NCBI GenBank assembly: GCA_029260735.1
Contig: JAJDCR010000114.1
Location: forward strand, 124,001 to 188,000
From: Planctomycetota bacterium
GTDB lineage: Bacteria > Planctomycetota > Uabimicrobiia > Uabimicrobiales > Uabimicrobiaceae
Reading direction: 5' to 3'
Length of the DNA stretch: 64,000 nucleotides
The notes beneath the pieces are model-generated. The model did no database searches, had not been told where the DNA came from, and saw nothing but the letters and a program-made list of their open reading frames with translations. Positions 42,555-51,713 of this stretch are shown one piece after another (the stretch's first letter is position 1; every line of letters starts with the position of its first letter). The position numbers were made by a program, and so were the translations under genes.

Positions 42555-43694
42555 ATGAGTGGACGATATAAGTTTACTGGTTTAGTTTGGATTGTTTTTG
42601 TTTGTTTTTGGATCGCTTCTGTCGGAGGACAAGAGCCCGATGAGTCTTCTCCTGAGCCTCCTTATTCAGAGGAAGATATGGTGGGAGTTAGTGATGAAGA
42701 AATGGAGGCAGAGAGTTTTGCTGATGTTTTAAAGGGAAAAAGTGTTACTGAAATAATCACCTTTTTAGAAGAAAATCTTGAAGGGAAGTATTCTGAATTA
42801 ATTGCTCATATTGTGGATTCTAAAAGAGATCAAGTATTCAAAGAATCTTTTTATGAAAAAAATGCTTCCGAGTTAATGTCCCTTTTACAAGCGACTCTGG
42901 GAGATCAGTACTTTGAGCTTGAAGCGAAAATTCAGTCTCAAAATCCTTCTACTCAAATAGCTGAGTTTTGGAAAAATAAGAGCAGTGCCGAGATAGAAGA
43001 TTGGCTGAAAGAAAACCTAGGGAAAAAATATGAAGCTATGGAGAATAGTTGGAAGAAAAAGAACTCTTCTACTTCTTGGCGAGAGGTTTTTTCTCAGCAA
43101 AATATTCAAAATCTACCCGTTTTGATTGAAAATGCTTTGGGTGAAAAAAAATATCAGAAATTAGAAAATATGCTTTGGGAAAGAAAAAAAGAAGAGTTTC
43201 TTCAAAAATCACTAGCTCATCAAAATCCTGAGAAAAGTATTCTCTTATTAGAGAACGCTCTTGGGCGAGATTATAATCCTTTAGTCGAAGCGATCAAAAT
43301 GCGAGAAGACAGTCGCAATCAAATTCAGAGAGTTTTGGATCGTTTGCCTCGGGTTTTTTTGTTTCTCTTTCTTTTTGTTCTGATGTTAGAAATAGCTTTT
43401 CAATCCCTTCCGGCAAAAATTCGAGATGGCGATGGCATGATCATTAACTTATTTTTTCTTGCTCTAATTTTCTTTCTATGTTTGGAAATCAATTATAATG
43501 TAGTCAAAGAAATTCTTGAACTAGATGGTGTGAGCAAGGTGGAACAAATTATTCCCGATAGCATACCTCTTTCTCAAAATATCTTTTTGACTCAAATAAT
43601 GACAGTTCTTCTTCTCATTGGAACAAGAAAACTTATCTTTTGTAAAATGCTTCCTTCTTTTGGTCGAAAAAAGAAGATCGATAAGACGGATTAA
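42555..43694 (+). CDS. Exported protein with five ~40-residue helical repeats and membrane C-terminus
   Basis: A 379-residue protein: signal sequence (about 8-25), acidic spacer, then five repeats spaced about 40 residues apart. Cores are FLEENLEGKYSEL (70-82), LLQATLGDQYFELE (110-123), WLKENLGKKYEAME (150-163), LIENALGEKKYQKLE (190-204) and LLENALGRDYNPLV (231-244). Each is preceded by a Phe/Trp-rich helix such as EFWKNKSSAEIE. Three membrane helices (about 264-283, 297-315, 340-362) close the protein. The repeat is not one I know. TAGGAG precedes the ATG. It overlaps nearly with the downstream GNAT gene (2-nt gap), so both are probably in one transcript. Confidence 0.75.
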   Translation: MSGRYKFTGLVWIVFVCFWIASVGGQEPDESSPEPPYSEEDMVGVSDEEMEAESFADVLKGKSVTEIITFLEENLEGKYSELIAHIVDSKRDQVFKESFYEKNASELMSLLQATLGDQYFELEAKIQSQNPSTQIAEFWKNKSSAEIEDWLKENLGKKYEAMENSWKKKNSSTSWREVFSQQNIQNLPVLIENALGEKKYQKLENMLWERKKEEFLQKSLAHQNPEKSILLLENALGRDYNPLVEAIKMREDSRNQIQRVLDRLPRVFLFLFLFVLMLEIAFQSLPAKIRDGDGMIINLFFLALIFFLCLEINYNVVKEILELDGVSKVEQIIPDSIPLSQNIFLTQIMTVLLLIGTRKLIFCKMLPSFGRKKKIDKTD

Positions 43695-43696
43695 TT

Positions 43697-44245
43697 ATGA
43701 TTTCTCATTGCTCAAAAAAGAAGATGAAAATTCATCGAACAAGGAATTTACCTCCTTTTTTGAGCTTATATTCTTTAACTCCTGAAGATGTTGATGAGTG
43801 GGTGAAGTTGCGCTCTCTACGAGAAAATAAAATTCCCCCTCAACTAGCCATGCAATGGAAAAAACAACTTCAAGATTCCAGCTTTTTGAAAGATAATCAT
43901 TCTTTCATTGTTAGAGCTAATAATTACCTCATCGCTTATGCCCATAGTCATTATTATCATAAAGATAATACTTCCTCAATCTTTCAAGCCCCCTATGGTT
44001 GGTATCTCACGGGTCTTATGATTCATCCTGATTATCGTAGGAAAGGAATAGGGCGATATTTGACCTCGTGGCGAATAGAGAAAATACAAGCCATCTCTGA
44101 CAAGGTTTATTATTTTACCAATATCCACAATGTTGCTTCTGTTAAATTACACGAAGAATTAGGGTTTCAAGAAAAAACTCGGGATTTTCAAATTCCAGGA
44201 GTGGAATTTTCAGGAGAAGGGGTTTTGTTTTTCTTGGGATTTTAG
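43697..44245 (+). CDS. GNAT-family N-acetyltransferase
   Basis: A 182-residue acetyltransferase. The acetyl-CoA site is visible as LTGLMIHPDYRRKGIGRYLTS (R-R-K-G-I-G is the pyrophosphate loop) followed by the helix IEKIQ, and SVKLHEELGFQEK is the typical C-terminal 'A-x-x-L-Y-x-x-x-G-F' equivalent. The first 9 residues before the second Met may not be translated; ATG 43724 is an alternative start. Substrate unknown. Confidence 0.85.
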   Translation: MISHCSKKKMKIHRTRNLPPFLSLYSLTPEDVDEWVKLRSLRENKIPPQLAMQWKKQLQDSSFLKDNHSFIVRANNYLIAYAHSHYYHKDNTSSIFQAPYGWYLTGLMIHPDYRRKGIGRYLTSWRIEKIQAISDKVYYFTNIHNVASVKLHEELGFQEKTRDFQIPGVEFSGEGVLFFLGF

Positions 44246-44327
44246 TTTCGAAAAGGCTTGAATGTACTTGAAAATTTTGTCTAAGGATTTAGAAAAAAAA
44301 TGATTCCAGAGAACAGGTAAGGCATCT

Positions 44328-45596
44328 ATGAAAGTAAGACTAGGGGACTCAGCAGCAAAGTGGTTACTCTTTTTTCCTGTCCTATTACATATATTAGCAT
44401 TTGTGATTACTGTTGCTTGGATAGATTTTTTTGAGTTCAAGATGCTAGATTTTTTTGTTCTTCTTGGGGTCTGTTGCTATTTTTTACTGGCAACTTTTAT
44501 GATTCCCAAAAAAGAATCCCGAGGCAAATTTATCTTACTGGTTTACTCTATCCTTATCACACTCATACTAGCAGAGTTGTTGTTTTTTGTTTTAGAAAAC
44601 AGAGATTATCTCCCCTGGACACCAATGCATAAAACCTCCATGGCTACGGGTACTATGCCGGGCATAGAAGGAAAAATTTCTTTTACGATCAACCAATATG
44701 GAGTAAGGGGGCCGGAAATTTGGCCTTCCTCACGCAATGATCGAATTCTTTGCCTTGGGGGAAGCACTACGGAATGCCTTTATGTGACAAATGAGAAGAG
44801 TTGGCCTTGGCTACTAGGTACAAGATTGACTTCTGAGTTGGAGAGAGACATTCTTGTTGCTAATATAGGGCGGAGTGGTCACTTTACTCTTCACCACACT
44901 TACCAATTAAAACATTATAAGCATATAGATAAGTTTGGGGTCGTTATCATAATGTGTGGTATTAATGATGTGGGAACTCTTTTACGCGATAACTATGAGA
45001 AACGTGTTGCTCTTGTCCCTAGAGATTCGTTTATGAATGCAGCATATGGAGGAGCGTACTATCATTATTCTTATTTTGTTCGAGTGCTAAAGAATATGAG
45101 TCGAGTAGACCGAGTGCTAGTTCAAATAAAGCAAGATAGTGCAGGAGAGTGGCATAGAAAAGTACGTCAAAAAAGACAGGAGCAGCTAGTAAAGAATACA
45201 ATTACCTCAATTCCTGCTAAGCTCCAAATCGGATTGGATATTTATCGCTCTAATTTGGTCGAGATTATTGAGCAATGTTCAAAACAAAAACAGCGGCTTA
45301 TTTTTTTAACCCAAGCGACTCTCTACCATAAAAACATGCCAAATGCCTTAAAAGCATTGCTTACCCAATATACTGAAACAGGAGCATACACTCCTGAGAT
45401 TCTTGAACAGGTAAACTTAGCATACAATAAGACCCTTCTAGATGTTTCTCAAGAGCATAGTATTCTTTGTGTGGATCTAGCTTCTTTACTAAAAAAAGAT
45501 ACTTCTGTATTGTATGACGATTGCCATTTTAACGAGAGCGGTTGCGAAAAGCTTGTCAATATTTTGTTAGAGCAACTGGTTAAAAGAATTAAATAA
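44328..45596 (+). CDS. Membrane-anchored SGNH hydrolase
   Basis: A 422-residue protein with three N-terminal hydrophobic helices (about 12-31, 40-58, 68-89) and an SGNH/GDSL hydrolase domain. Its blocks are LCLGGSTTEC (nucleophile S146), NIGRSGH, IMCGINDV and DDCHFNESG (Asp and His of the triad near the C-terminus). Such enzymes deacylate or acetylate cell-surface polysaccharides, lipids or glycopeptides. Membrane anchoring places the active domain outside the cytoplasm. Confidence 0.85.
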   Translation: MKVRLGDSAAKWLLFFPVLLHILAFVITVAWIDFFEFKMLDFFVLLGVCCYFLLATFMIPKKESRGKFILLVYSILITLILAELLFFVLENRDYLPWTPMHKTSMATGTMPGIEGKISFTINQYGVRGPEIWPSSRNDRILCLGGSTTECLYVTNEKSWPWLLGTRLTSELERDILVANIGRSGHFTLHHTYQLKHYKHIDKFGVVIIMCGINDVGTLLRDNYEKRVALVPRDSFMNAAYGGAYYHYSYFVRVLKNMSRVDRVLVQIKQDSAGEWHRKVRQKRQEQLVKNTITSIPAKLQIGLDIYRSNLVEIIEQCSKQKQRLIFLTQATLYHKNMPNALKALLTQYTETGAYTPEILEQVNLAYNKTLLDVSQEHSILCVDLASLLKKDTSVLYDDCHFNESGCEKLVNILLEQLVKRIK

Positions 45597-45678
45597 CTTG
45601 GGTGTATTGTGCAAGAGAGAAATTTTCTACTAAAGTATAGAAATGAGCATTTCTGAGAAAGTATAGGAGAAAAATCGT

Positions 45679-47553
45679 ATGAGAAATCTTTCCATTTTGT
45701 TTTTACAATTTGCGAAGGTGTTTGTTATTTGTTGCTTTGTTGTAACTTTTCTGGGATGCTCCTCCATATCGATTGAGCTAGTTGAAGTGGAGAAAAAGTG
45801 GGAAGAGTCTCAGAGTAGTATTATTGTCAATAATACCTTAAGTTTGCGTAGTCAGCAGTTACTTCGTTCGCTATTTTTGAAAGAAGAGTTGGTCCAAAAT
45901 CCTCATGGAACGATCCATCTTTTGCATGAACGATTTAAGAGAAACTCTAATCCTGATTTACTTTTTACCTTAGCTGAAATATGTTACCAGAGAGGGCAAA
46001 TCTCTGGTAATAATGTTCCCTATTACATTTGGGCGATGAAATATGCCTACCTTTATCTTTTTCCTAAACAAGATAATACAGCTCTATTTTTAGCTTATGA
46101 TCCTCATTTTCGTACGGCCTGTGATATTTATAACTTTTCGCTGTATAACTGTATTCTATTAGGACAAAAGCCTCCAGCTCATGAAGAAAAAATGGAGCTA
46201 GAGGTCTACGGGTGGCAAGTGAAACGCCGCGGTTTTTTAATACCAGATGAGGATTTTAGCTATTTTTTACTCGCCCAAAATTTTTATGCAAAGGGAATTC
46301 GTAACCAACATCGTCGTTATGGATTAGGAGTTCCGATCATCATTGTTCGGGATAAAAAAACAGGCGAGGGAATGGAAAAGTACTACCTTAAAGAGGCCCA
46401 GGGATTTCCCGGAACTCTCTTTGCCCGAATGGACATGGACGTCAATTCTCTGGATTTTCATAGTGCGCGAGGTATTGAGTTAGAGTTATACGACCCTAAA
46501 CGCTTCAGCTATGTTAAAGTGAAGAAAAGAAAGGTTCCTTTAGAAGCGGACTTTACTACCGCAGCCTTGTATTTTTCTCGACGAGATGATCCCATCTATC
46601 GCCCCATCGTTGGTCTTTTCAATGTTACTGAAGAAGAGTATCGTATGGGGGTTGTTATGTTTACTCCTTATGAAAAGGGGAAAATACCCGTTGTACTGAC
46701 TCATGGGCTGGCATCTAGTCCTTCTACCTGGATGGAAATGTTTCATGATTTTGAAAGTGATCCACGTCTATCCTCTCGCTACCACTTCTCACTTTATGGT
46801 TATCCTACGGGAAATTCGATATTGTACTCGGCAAGTCAAATGAGAGAAGCTCTCTATGAATTTGTTCAAACGATTGATCCCAAAGGAACAGATCCTGCCA
46901 TTCAAAATATGGTTTTAGTTGGGCACAGTATGGGAGGGGTATTGTCTCGCCTTATGGTGCAAGATAGTGGAGAAAATATGTGGAACACTGTCATTGGTAT
47001 ACCTTTAGACAATGTGCCTTTAGATGAAAAAGAGAGAAAAATGGTAGACGATGCTTTTAATTTTGATCCTCTTCCCTTTGTCAAAAGAGCTATTTTTATA
47101 GCAGCTCCTCATCGAGGTAGTGATTTTAGTAATTGGGGAATTGTCAAAATATTAGAAAAATTTATTACTCTACCACAAACAGTTGCAAGTTTTTACACAA
47201 AGTTTCAAGACTTTGTTCTGAGCAATTTTCCGTTGATTGAATGGGACGAAGATACTCTCCCGACAAGTTTATCAAGTCTTTCTCCTTCGAATAAGTCGAT
47301 GGTTGAAATGCTCAAGCATCCTATTGAAGTGCAATATCACTCCATTATTGGAAATGTTGAGCCGGGAGCTTTAAAAGAAGGAAGCGATGGGGTTGTTCCT
47401 TATACAAGTTCTCATTTGGATGGAGCTCTTTCTGAGTATATTGTTCCTGAAGGACATTCCTGTACGTCTCATCCTTTGACTATAGAGGAAGTGCGTAGAA
47501 TTTTACTCCAACATTTGGAAGAAGTTGATCAAGAAAAAGAAGAACAGCAATAA
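45679..47553 (+). CDS. Alpha/beta-hydrolase (lipase-like) lipoprotein
   Basis: A 624-residue lipoprotein, signal peptide ending TFLGC (Cys27). The N-terminal half (about 30-310) holds helical SEL1/TPR-like segments (DLLFTLAEICYQRGQ) and a beta-rich part. The C-terminal half is an alpha/beta hydrolase: LTHGLASSPSTW (oxyanion region, H342), VLVGHSMGGVLSR (nucleophile S417), AAPHRGSDFSN and a final EGHSCTSHP holding the catalytic histidine. This is close to the lipases/esterases with PGAP1-like or DUF676-like cores. AGGAG precedes the ATG. Likely outer-membrane-facing esterase; substrate unknown. Confidence 0.85.
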   Translation: MRNLSILFLQFAKVFVICCFVVTFLGCSSISIELVEVEKKWEESQSSIIVNNTLSLRSQQLLRSLFLKEELVQNPHGTIHLLHERFKRNSNPDLLFTLAEICYQRGQISGNNVPYYIWAMKYAYLYLFPKQDNTALFLAYDPHFRTACDIYNFSLYNCILLGQKPPAHEEKMELEVYGWQVKRRGFLIPDEDFSYFLLAQNFYAKGIRNQHRRYGLGVPIIIVRDKKTGEGMEKYYLKEAQGFPGTLFARMDMDVNSLDFHSARGIELELYDPKRFSYVKVKKRKVPLEADFTTAALYFSRRDDPIYRPIVGLFNVTEEEYRMGVVMFTPYEKGKIPVVLTHGLASSPSTWMEMFHDFESDPRLSSRYHFSLYGYPTGNSILYSASQMREALYEFVQTIDPKGTDPAIQNMVLVGHSMGGVLSRLMVQDSGENMWNTVIGIPLDNVPLDEKERKMVDDAFNFDPLPFVKRAIFIAAPHRGSDFSNWGIVKILEKFITLPQTVASFYTKFQDFVLSNFPLIEWDEDTLPTSLSSLSPSNKSMVEMLKHPIEVQYHSIIGNVEPGALKEGSDGVVPYTSSHLDGALSEYIVPEGHSCTSHPLTIEEVRRILLQHLEEVDQEKEEQQ

Positions 47554-47679
47554 GGTTAGTAGTTATATTTTTTTGGCCTTTTTAAATTTTTCTTTGGGTT
47601 TTTCTAGATTTTTTCTTAGAATCTATTATAGAAGAATAAATAATTTTGATGAAAGATATTTTATAACCGAAGGTGTTTT

Positions 47680-48435
47680 ATGAAAACGAACCATTGCCTA
47701 CTTCTTATCTTTACTCTAATGTTTGTGGTATCTGCAAATGCTGCTGTTTTGGTCGAGCATGTAGGAGCTAATGATCCCTTTACAGAAGGGTGGGGAGGAG
47801 TTGGCCAAGGAATTTCAGGTAACATATTGGAACCCGTCTTTAATGACCAAGGGAGAGATAGTTGGAGAGTGGATAACTTTACGAATGCAACGGGGGGAGA
47901 CTTGCTGTACATTCGGTCGATGCAGAGTTCAGAAGTCAACGATGCTTTGACCAATGGATGGTCTTTGCGAGCTATTGTTAAAACGACTCAGGCATCTCAT
48001 AGTATTATAAGGTTTTCCACAGGAACAAAACTCTTTGATATTAATTTAACCACTTCAGGAGCTGGATTGAATGCTGACCCGGTTGTTGCTTTTGGTGGTG
48101 TTAGCACGACTTTAAGCGGAGGTGCTGGCTTGTATCACGAATATCTGATACAAGATGAAGATGCTAATGGCCAAGCGGATCTTTTTATCGATGGAGTTTT
48201 AACTGTTTCTGGTTTTTCTGGGAGTGGTACGAGCTTTGATCGAAGAGTTTCTTTTGGAGATAATGCAGGATCTAGTAGTAGTAACTTTAATAACAACTAT
48301 AGCCTTGTTAATTTTACCATTGATCCTCTGAATACTCCCTTGAATGCTGTTCCTGAACCGACAACAACGACTTTAGCCATTCTCGCTTTGGTTTGCCTGT
48401 GTGCTTCTCCGAAAAAGAGGAACACATGTAAATAG
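47680..48435 (+). CDS. PEP-CTERM sorted exported protein
   Basis: A 251-residue protein with a signal peptide (about 1-22, ending SANAA), a beta-sandwich (LamG/concanavalin-like) middle region, and the C-terminal sorting signal VPEPTTTTLAILALVCLC followed by basic residues (SPKKR). PEP-CTERM tails are processed by exosortase, usually in bacteria that make extracellular polysaccharide, so an exosortase gene is expected elsewhere in the genome. The gene is convergent with the dipeptidase gene across a long hairpin. Confidence 0.88.
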   Translation: MKTNHCLLLIFTLMFVVSANAAVLVEHVGANDPFTEGWGGVGQGISGNILEPVFNDQGRDSWRVDNFTNATGGDLLYIRSMQSSEVNDALTNGWSLRAIVKTTQASHSIIRFSTGTKLFDINLTTSGAGLNADPVVAFGGVSTTLSGGAGLYHEYLIQDEDANGQADLFIDGVLTVSGFSGSGTSFDRRVSFGDNAGSSSSNFNNNYSLVNFTIDPLNTPLNAVPEPTTTTLAILALVCLCASPKKRNTCK

Positions 48436-48481
48436 GAGGGGAAGACTTATTCTGAAACCGCTTTTGAATGAGCTTGTCTAA

Positions 48482-48547
48482 AACAGTTCGAAGGCTTATG
48501 TTATGGGGAGGGGAAGGTTCCTCCATAACATAAGCCTTCGAACTGTT
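48482..48547. terminator. 27-bp hairpin between convergent genes
   Basis: Arms 48482-48508 and 48521-48547 (left arm starts AACAGTTCGAAGGCTTATG) pair over 27 bp with one wobble. It is very long for a terminator and belongs to a repeated palindromic element also seen near 51096-51260. Confidence 0.75.
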
Positions 48548-48549
48548 GA

Positions 48550-49203
48550 CTATTTTTCTGCCGCTTCTTTTTTCTTTGTGGGAATATCCTCAAGAGGGAT
48601 ATCAATCAAGGGATAATTTTTCCAATCCATATAGTCAAAATGCCACCACTCGGTGGAAATCCCTGCAAAGCCTTCGCTGAACATCACATCATCCAGAATC
48701 TTACAGTTTTTTCGAATATTCTCTGACCAGAGAGGACTGCCTCGGTGGGCTCTTTTGGAGAAATCATCAAACCCTGTTGGCATTTCTAATTCTTTCCCCG
48801 TTTTTAGGTCGCAGAGAGTGATATCGACAGCACAGCCTCGGTTGTGACGACTTCCTTTTTTAGGATTAGCAACGTAGCGTTCATCAGGACAGATTTCCCA
48901 CAACTTCCATTGGCAGGCAACCGGACGATAGCCATCGTAGATCTTTAAAACAAGGCCTTGTTTTTTTAGTTTTGCGTTGGCTCGTACAAGAGCTTCGGCG
49001 GCGGGTTTGGCTAGAAGACAGCGACTTATGTTGTATATTTTTTTCCCTGTAACATTGTTTTTGGTGGCGTACCGAAGATCTAAAATGATCGAGGCATCTA
49101 AATCTTTTATGTCAACTAGTTCAACGTCTTTTAAATCCATAGGTTTTTTTTGAGCACAGAGGCAAATGGAAAAAAGAACAAGAAGTCCGATTAGTATGCG
49201 CAT
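48550..49203 (-). CDS. D-Ala-D-Ala dipeptidase (VanX/DdpX family)
   Basis: A 217-residue exported peptidase of family M15D. Signal peptide is about residues 1-16. The zinc and catalytic residues are visible: R93 in DGYRP, H120 and D127 in SRHNRGCAVDITL, and E185 and H188 in STEWWHFD. DdpX releases D-alanine from D-Ala-D-Ala. Here an outer role in murein turnover or use of D-Ala-D-Ala is likely; no vancomycin-resistance cluster surrounds it. Confidence 0.93.
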   Translation of the reverse strand: MRILIGLLVLFSICLCAQKKPMDLKDVELVDIKDLDASIILDLRYATKNNVTGKKIYNISRCLLAKPAAEALVRANAKLKKQGLVLKIYDGYRPVACQWKLWEICPDERYVANPKKGSRHNRGCAVDITLCDLKTGKELEMPTGFDDFSKRAHRGSPLWSENIRKNCKILDDVMFSEGFAGISTEWWHFDYMDWKNYPLIDIPLEDIPTKKKEAAEK

Positions 49204-49479
49204 ATAAACTCTCCTTGTAAGATTAGGAAATAAAGAACAGACAATTCTCCCTTTTGTCTAGATAAATAGAGACAAATAAGGGGAAGCCTAAACTACGAGA
49301 CTAGCACATTGGGAAAACCTTGTCAAGGAAAGAGCGCTGGAAATCCCTTGCAGGAAAAGGGCTAACTTTATATAATTTGAAGAAATTTTGGTTGGTAATA
49401 ATCATCTGTAGCCGGTATTAGATTTTGTCTAATATTGCTTGCTTCTCTGCTTGTTTTTGGAACAGAGAAAGGATCTGCT

Positions 49480-51051
49480 GTGTTAAATTTAGCAAGTTTT
49501 GTTCGAGAAAGTGCCCTCTATTATGGCGACAAAGTAGCCGTTCGGATGGGAGAATTGAGTTTTACTTATCAGCAGCTAGACCATATGTCGGGTCAGGTTG
49601 CTCAGTTTTTAGTTGATAAAGGTATCAAGCCTGGGGATAAGGTTGCTCTTTCTTGCCCTAACTTACCTTATTTTCCTATTGTCTACTACGGGATTTTAAA
49701 AGCTGGTGGAGTTGTTGCTCCCTTTAATGTTTTGCTCAAGCATGAAGAAATTGAATATTTACTCGGAGATTGCGAGGCAAAAGCCTATTTTGTTTTTGAA
49801 GGAACGGCTGAACTGCCTATGGCCCAGGAAGCCTCTCAAGCTTTTGATAAAGTAGAGTGCTGTGAGAGTTTGATTGTTCTGACCGCTGACCCAAAATCCC
49901 CTTCTCCGATAGAAGGGGCTATGACCTTGGGGCAAGTTCTCGCGGGAAATAGTCCTCTTAAGGAACTCACTTACACAGAACCTATGGATACCGCGGTTAT
50001 TCTTTACACCTCGGGAACTACAGGTAAGGCTAAAGGGGCAGAACTTACTCACTACAATATGGTGATGAATGCGATTGTCGCGGCAGATATCGTTACTGAT
50101 GATAATTTTCGCCCCCATAACCATACCTTTATGCTTGTTTTACCTCTTTTTCATTCTTTTGGGCAAACCGTGGGAATGAATGCTATGTTTTATTCCGGAG
50201 CAGAGATTACGATGATCCCTCGCTTTGATCCCAAGCAAACTATAGAAGTTATGTTGGGGCACAAAGTGACTGTTTTTGCAGGAGTTCCTACCATGTATTG
50301 GGCTCTTCTTAATGAAGGCAAGAATTTACCTGCAGAAAAAATCACTCAAATTCGCGAGCATTTAAAATTTAGTGTGAGCGGAGGAGCCGCTTTACCTGTA
50401 GAAATTATTCGGAATTTTGATGAAGTTTTTGGAGTGGAAATCTTAGAAGGGTATGGGCTCTCCGAAACTAGTCCGATTGCTTGTTTTCATCAAAAAGGGC
50501 GTAAACGAAAGCCCGGTTCTATTGGCCAACCTGTTTGGGGAGTTGAAATGAGAATTGTTGACTCAGAAGACAAGGAGGTTCCTGTAGGAGAAGTCGGAGA
50601 AGTGGTTATCCGAGGCCACAATATCATGAAAGGCTACTACAAAAAGCCTGAAGCAACAGAACAAGCCATGCGCAATCGATGGTTTCACTCTGGAGATATG
50701 GGAAAAAGAGACGAAGATAACTACTTTTACATTGTGGATCGGGTAAAGGATATGGTGATTCGCGGAGGATTTAATGTCTATCCGCGTGAAATTGAAGAGG
50801 TTCTTATTACTCATCCAGCTGTTTCTTTGGCTGCAGTCATTGGTATTCCTCATGAGCAGCACGGAGAAGAGATTAAAGCTTTTGTTGTTCTAGAGGAAGG
50901 TAAGGAAACTACCTCAGAGAAAATAGTTTCCTGGTGTAAGGAAAAGATGGCTGCCTACAAGTACCCTCGTATAGTTTCTATACGAGATTCTTTACCGATG
51001 AACGCAACAGGGAAGGTTTTGAAGCGGGAGCTAAGAACTATTGAAGATTAG
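49480..51051 (+). CDS. Long-chain acyl-CoA ligase (AMP-forming)
   Basis: A 523-residue ANL-superfamily enzyme that activates fatty acids as acyl-AMP and then acyl-CoA. GTG 49480 is chosen because AAAGGA lies 6 nt upstream and the protein then starts LNLASFVRESA as in the family; an upstream TTG (49435) is possible. Motifs are ILYTSGTTGKAKGAELTH (AMP binding), GYGLSETSP, GDMGKRDEDNYFYIVDRVKDM and the final NATGKVLKREL with the catalytic lysine. Function in fatty acid uptake or degradation is inferred from the family. Confidence 0.93.
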   Translation: MLNLASFVRESALYYGDKVAVRMGELSFTYQQLDHMSGQVAQFLVDKGIKPGDKVALSCPNLPYFPIVYYGILKAGGVVAPFNVLLKHEEIEYLLGDCEAKAYFVFEGTAELPMAQEASQAFDKVECCESLIVLTADPKSPSPIEGAMTLGQVLAGNSPLKELTYTEPMDTAVILYTSGTTGKAKGAELTHYNMVMNAIVAADIVTDDNFRPHNHTFMLVLPLFHSFGQTVGMNAMFYSGAEITMIPRFDPKQTIEVMLGHKVTVFAGVPTMYWALLNEGKNLPAEKITQIREHLKFSVSGGAALPVEIIRNFDEVFGVEILEGYGLSETSPIACFHQKGRKRKPGSIGQPVWGVEMRIVDSEDKEVPVGEVGEVVIRGHNIMKGYYKKPEATEQAMRNRWFHSGDMGKRDEDNYFYIVDRVKDMVIRGGFNVYPREIEEVLITHPAVSLAAVIGIPHEQHGEEIKAFVVLEEGKETTSEKIVSWCKEKMAAYKYPRIVSIRDSLPMNATGKVLKRELRTIED

Positions 51052-51095
51052 GGCTTCTAGCTTATTTGAAACTACCCTCTCGTAATACATGCCTT

Positions 51096-51260
51096 GGAGG
51101 GCGAGGCTTATCTGAAACCATTTTTTGATAAAAATTATCGAAAACCTCTCTTAACGCTATGTTCTATGGAGGGCGAGCTCTTGCCGAGCAGGGGATGTGC
51201 TTGGCTTCGGGTATTATAATCTAGGCACATCCCCTGCTCGGCAGGAGCTTCGCCCTCCAT
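51096..51260. repeat. Palindromic intergenic element with 35-bp hairpin
   Basis: The region starts with GGAGGGCGAGGCTTATCTGA, resembling GGAGGGGAAGACTTATTCTG at 48435. It ends in a hairpin, arms 51166-51200 and 51225-51260, which pair over 35 bp except for one bulge and one wobble, around a 24-nt loop. The hairpin would terminate or protect the acyl-CoA ligase transcript. Confidence 0.7.
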
Positions 51261-51296
51261 TACAGAATATTCCTTATTTTTTTAGGTAAAACTATT

Positions 51297-51704
51297 ATGC
51301 AAAGTATTCATAAACGACCTTCTTTTCAAAAAACACCTTCAACTCCTCCCAAAAAGACCAGTGCTCCTCCTACAGAGAGCTTTAAAGATTTTTTATTTGC
51401 GGGAGCTTTGGGGGGCATTTGCTGCTCTCTCGCTGTTTTTTTCACTTCTGTTGGGACAGGGGCTGCTTTTTTGGAGTTTTTTTTGATTGCGTCTTCTTTG
51501 GGAGCGGTGGGAGGTTTAATTCCTGAGCTAATTAGAGTTTATGTCAAGAAAGATTTGCCTTTGGTTCGCTCTTGGACCATGGTGATTATTTTGATCTTTA
51601 CGCCCTTCGTTTTTCGTACTCGTCTTTATTTATTTTTCTTTTCCTATGGATATCTCTTTAGCCTTTTATCCCTTGCTCGTCGAAATAATTTAAAAGATTT
51701 TTAG
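51297..51704 (+). CDS. Small membrane protein of unknown function
   Basis: A 135-residue protein with a Pro/Lys/Ser-rich N-terminal tail (about 1-30) and three or four hydrophobic helices (about 32-55, 58-78, 92-110, 112-126), ending basic. No family recognised. It is 9 nt upstream of the VKOR-DsbA gene and probably in one operon with it, so it may be a membrane partner in disulfide metabolism. Confidence 0.72.
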   Translation: MQSIHKRPSFQKTPSTPPKKTSAPPTESFKDFLFAGALGGICCSLAVFFTSVGTGAAFLEFFLIASSLGAVGGLIPELIRVYVKKDLPLVRSWTMVIILIFTPFVFRTRLYLFFFSYGYLFSLLSLARRNNLKDF

Positions 51705-51713
51705 GAAATATCT

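Noticed and set aside
48550-49203. Vancomycin resistance determinant
   Set aside because: Only a VanX/DdpX-type dipeptidase is present, with a signal peptide; no vanH, vanA-type ligase or vanRS nearby.
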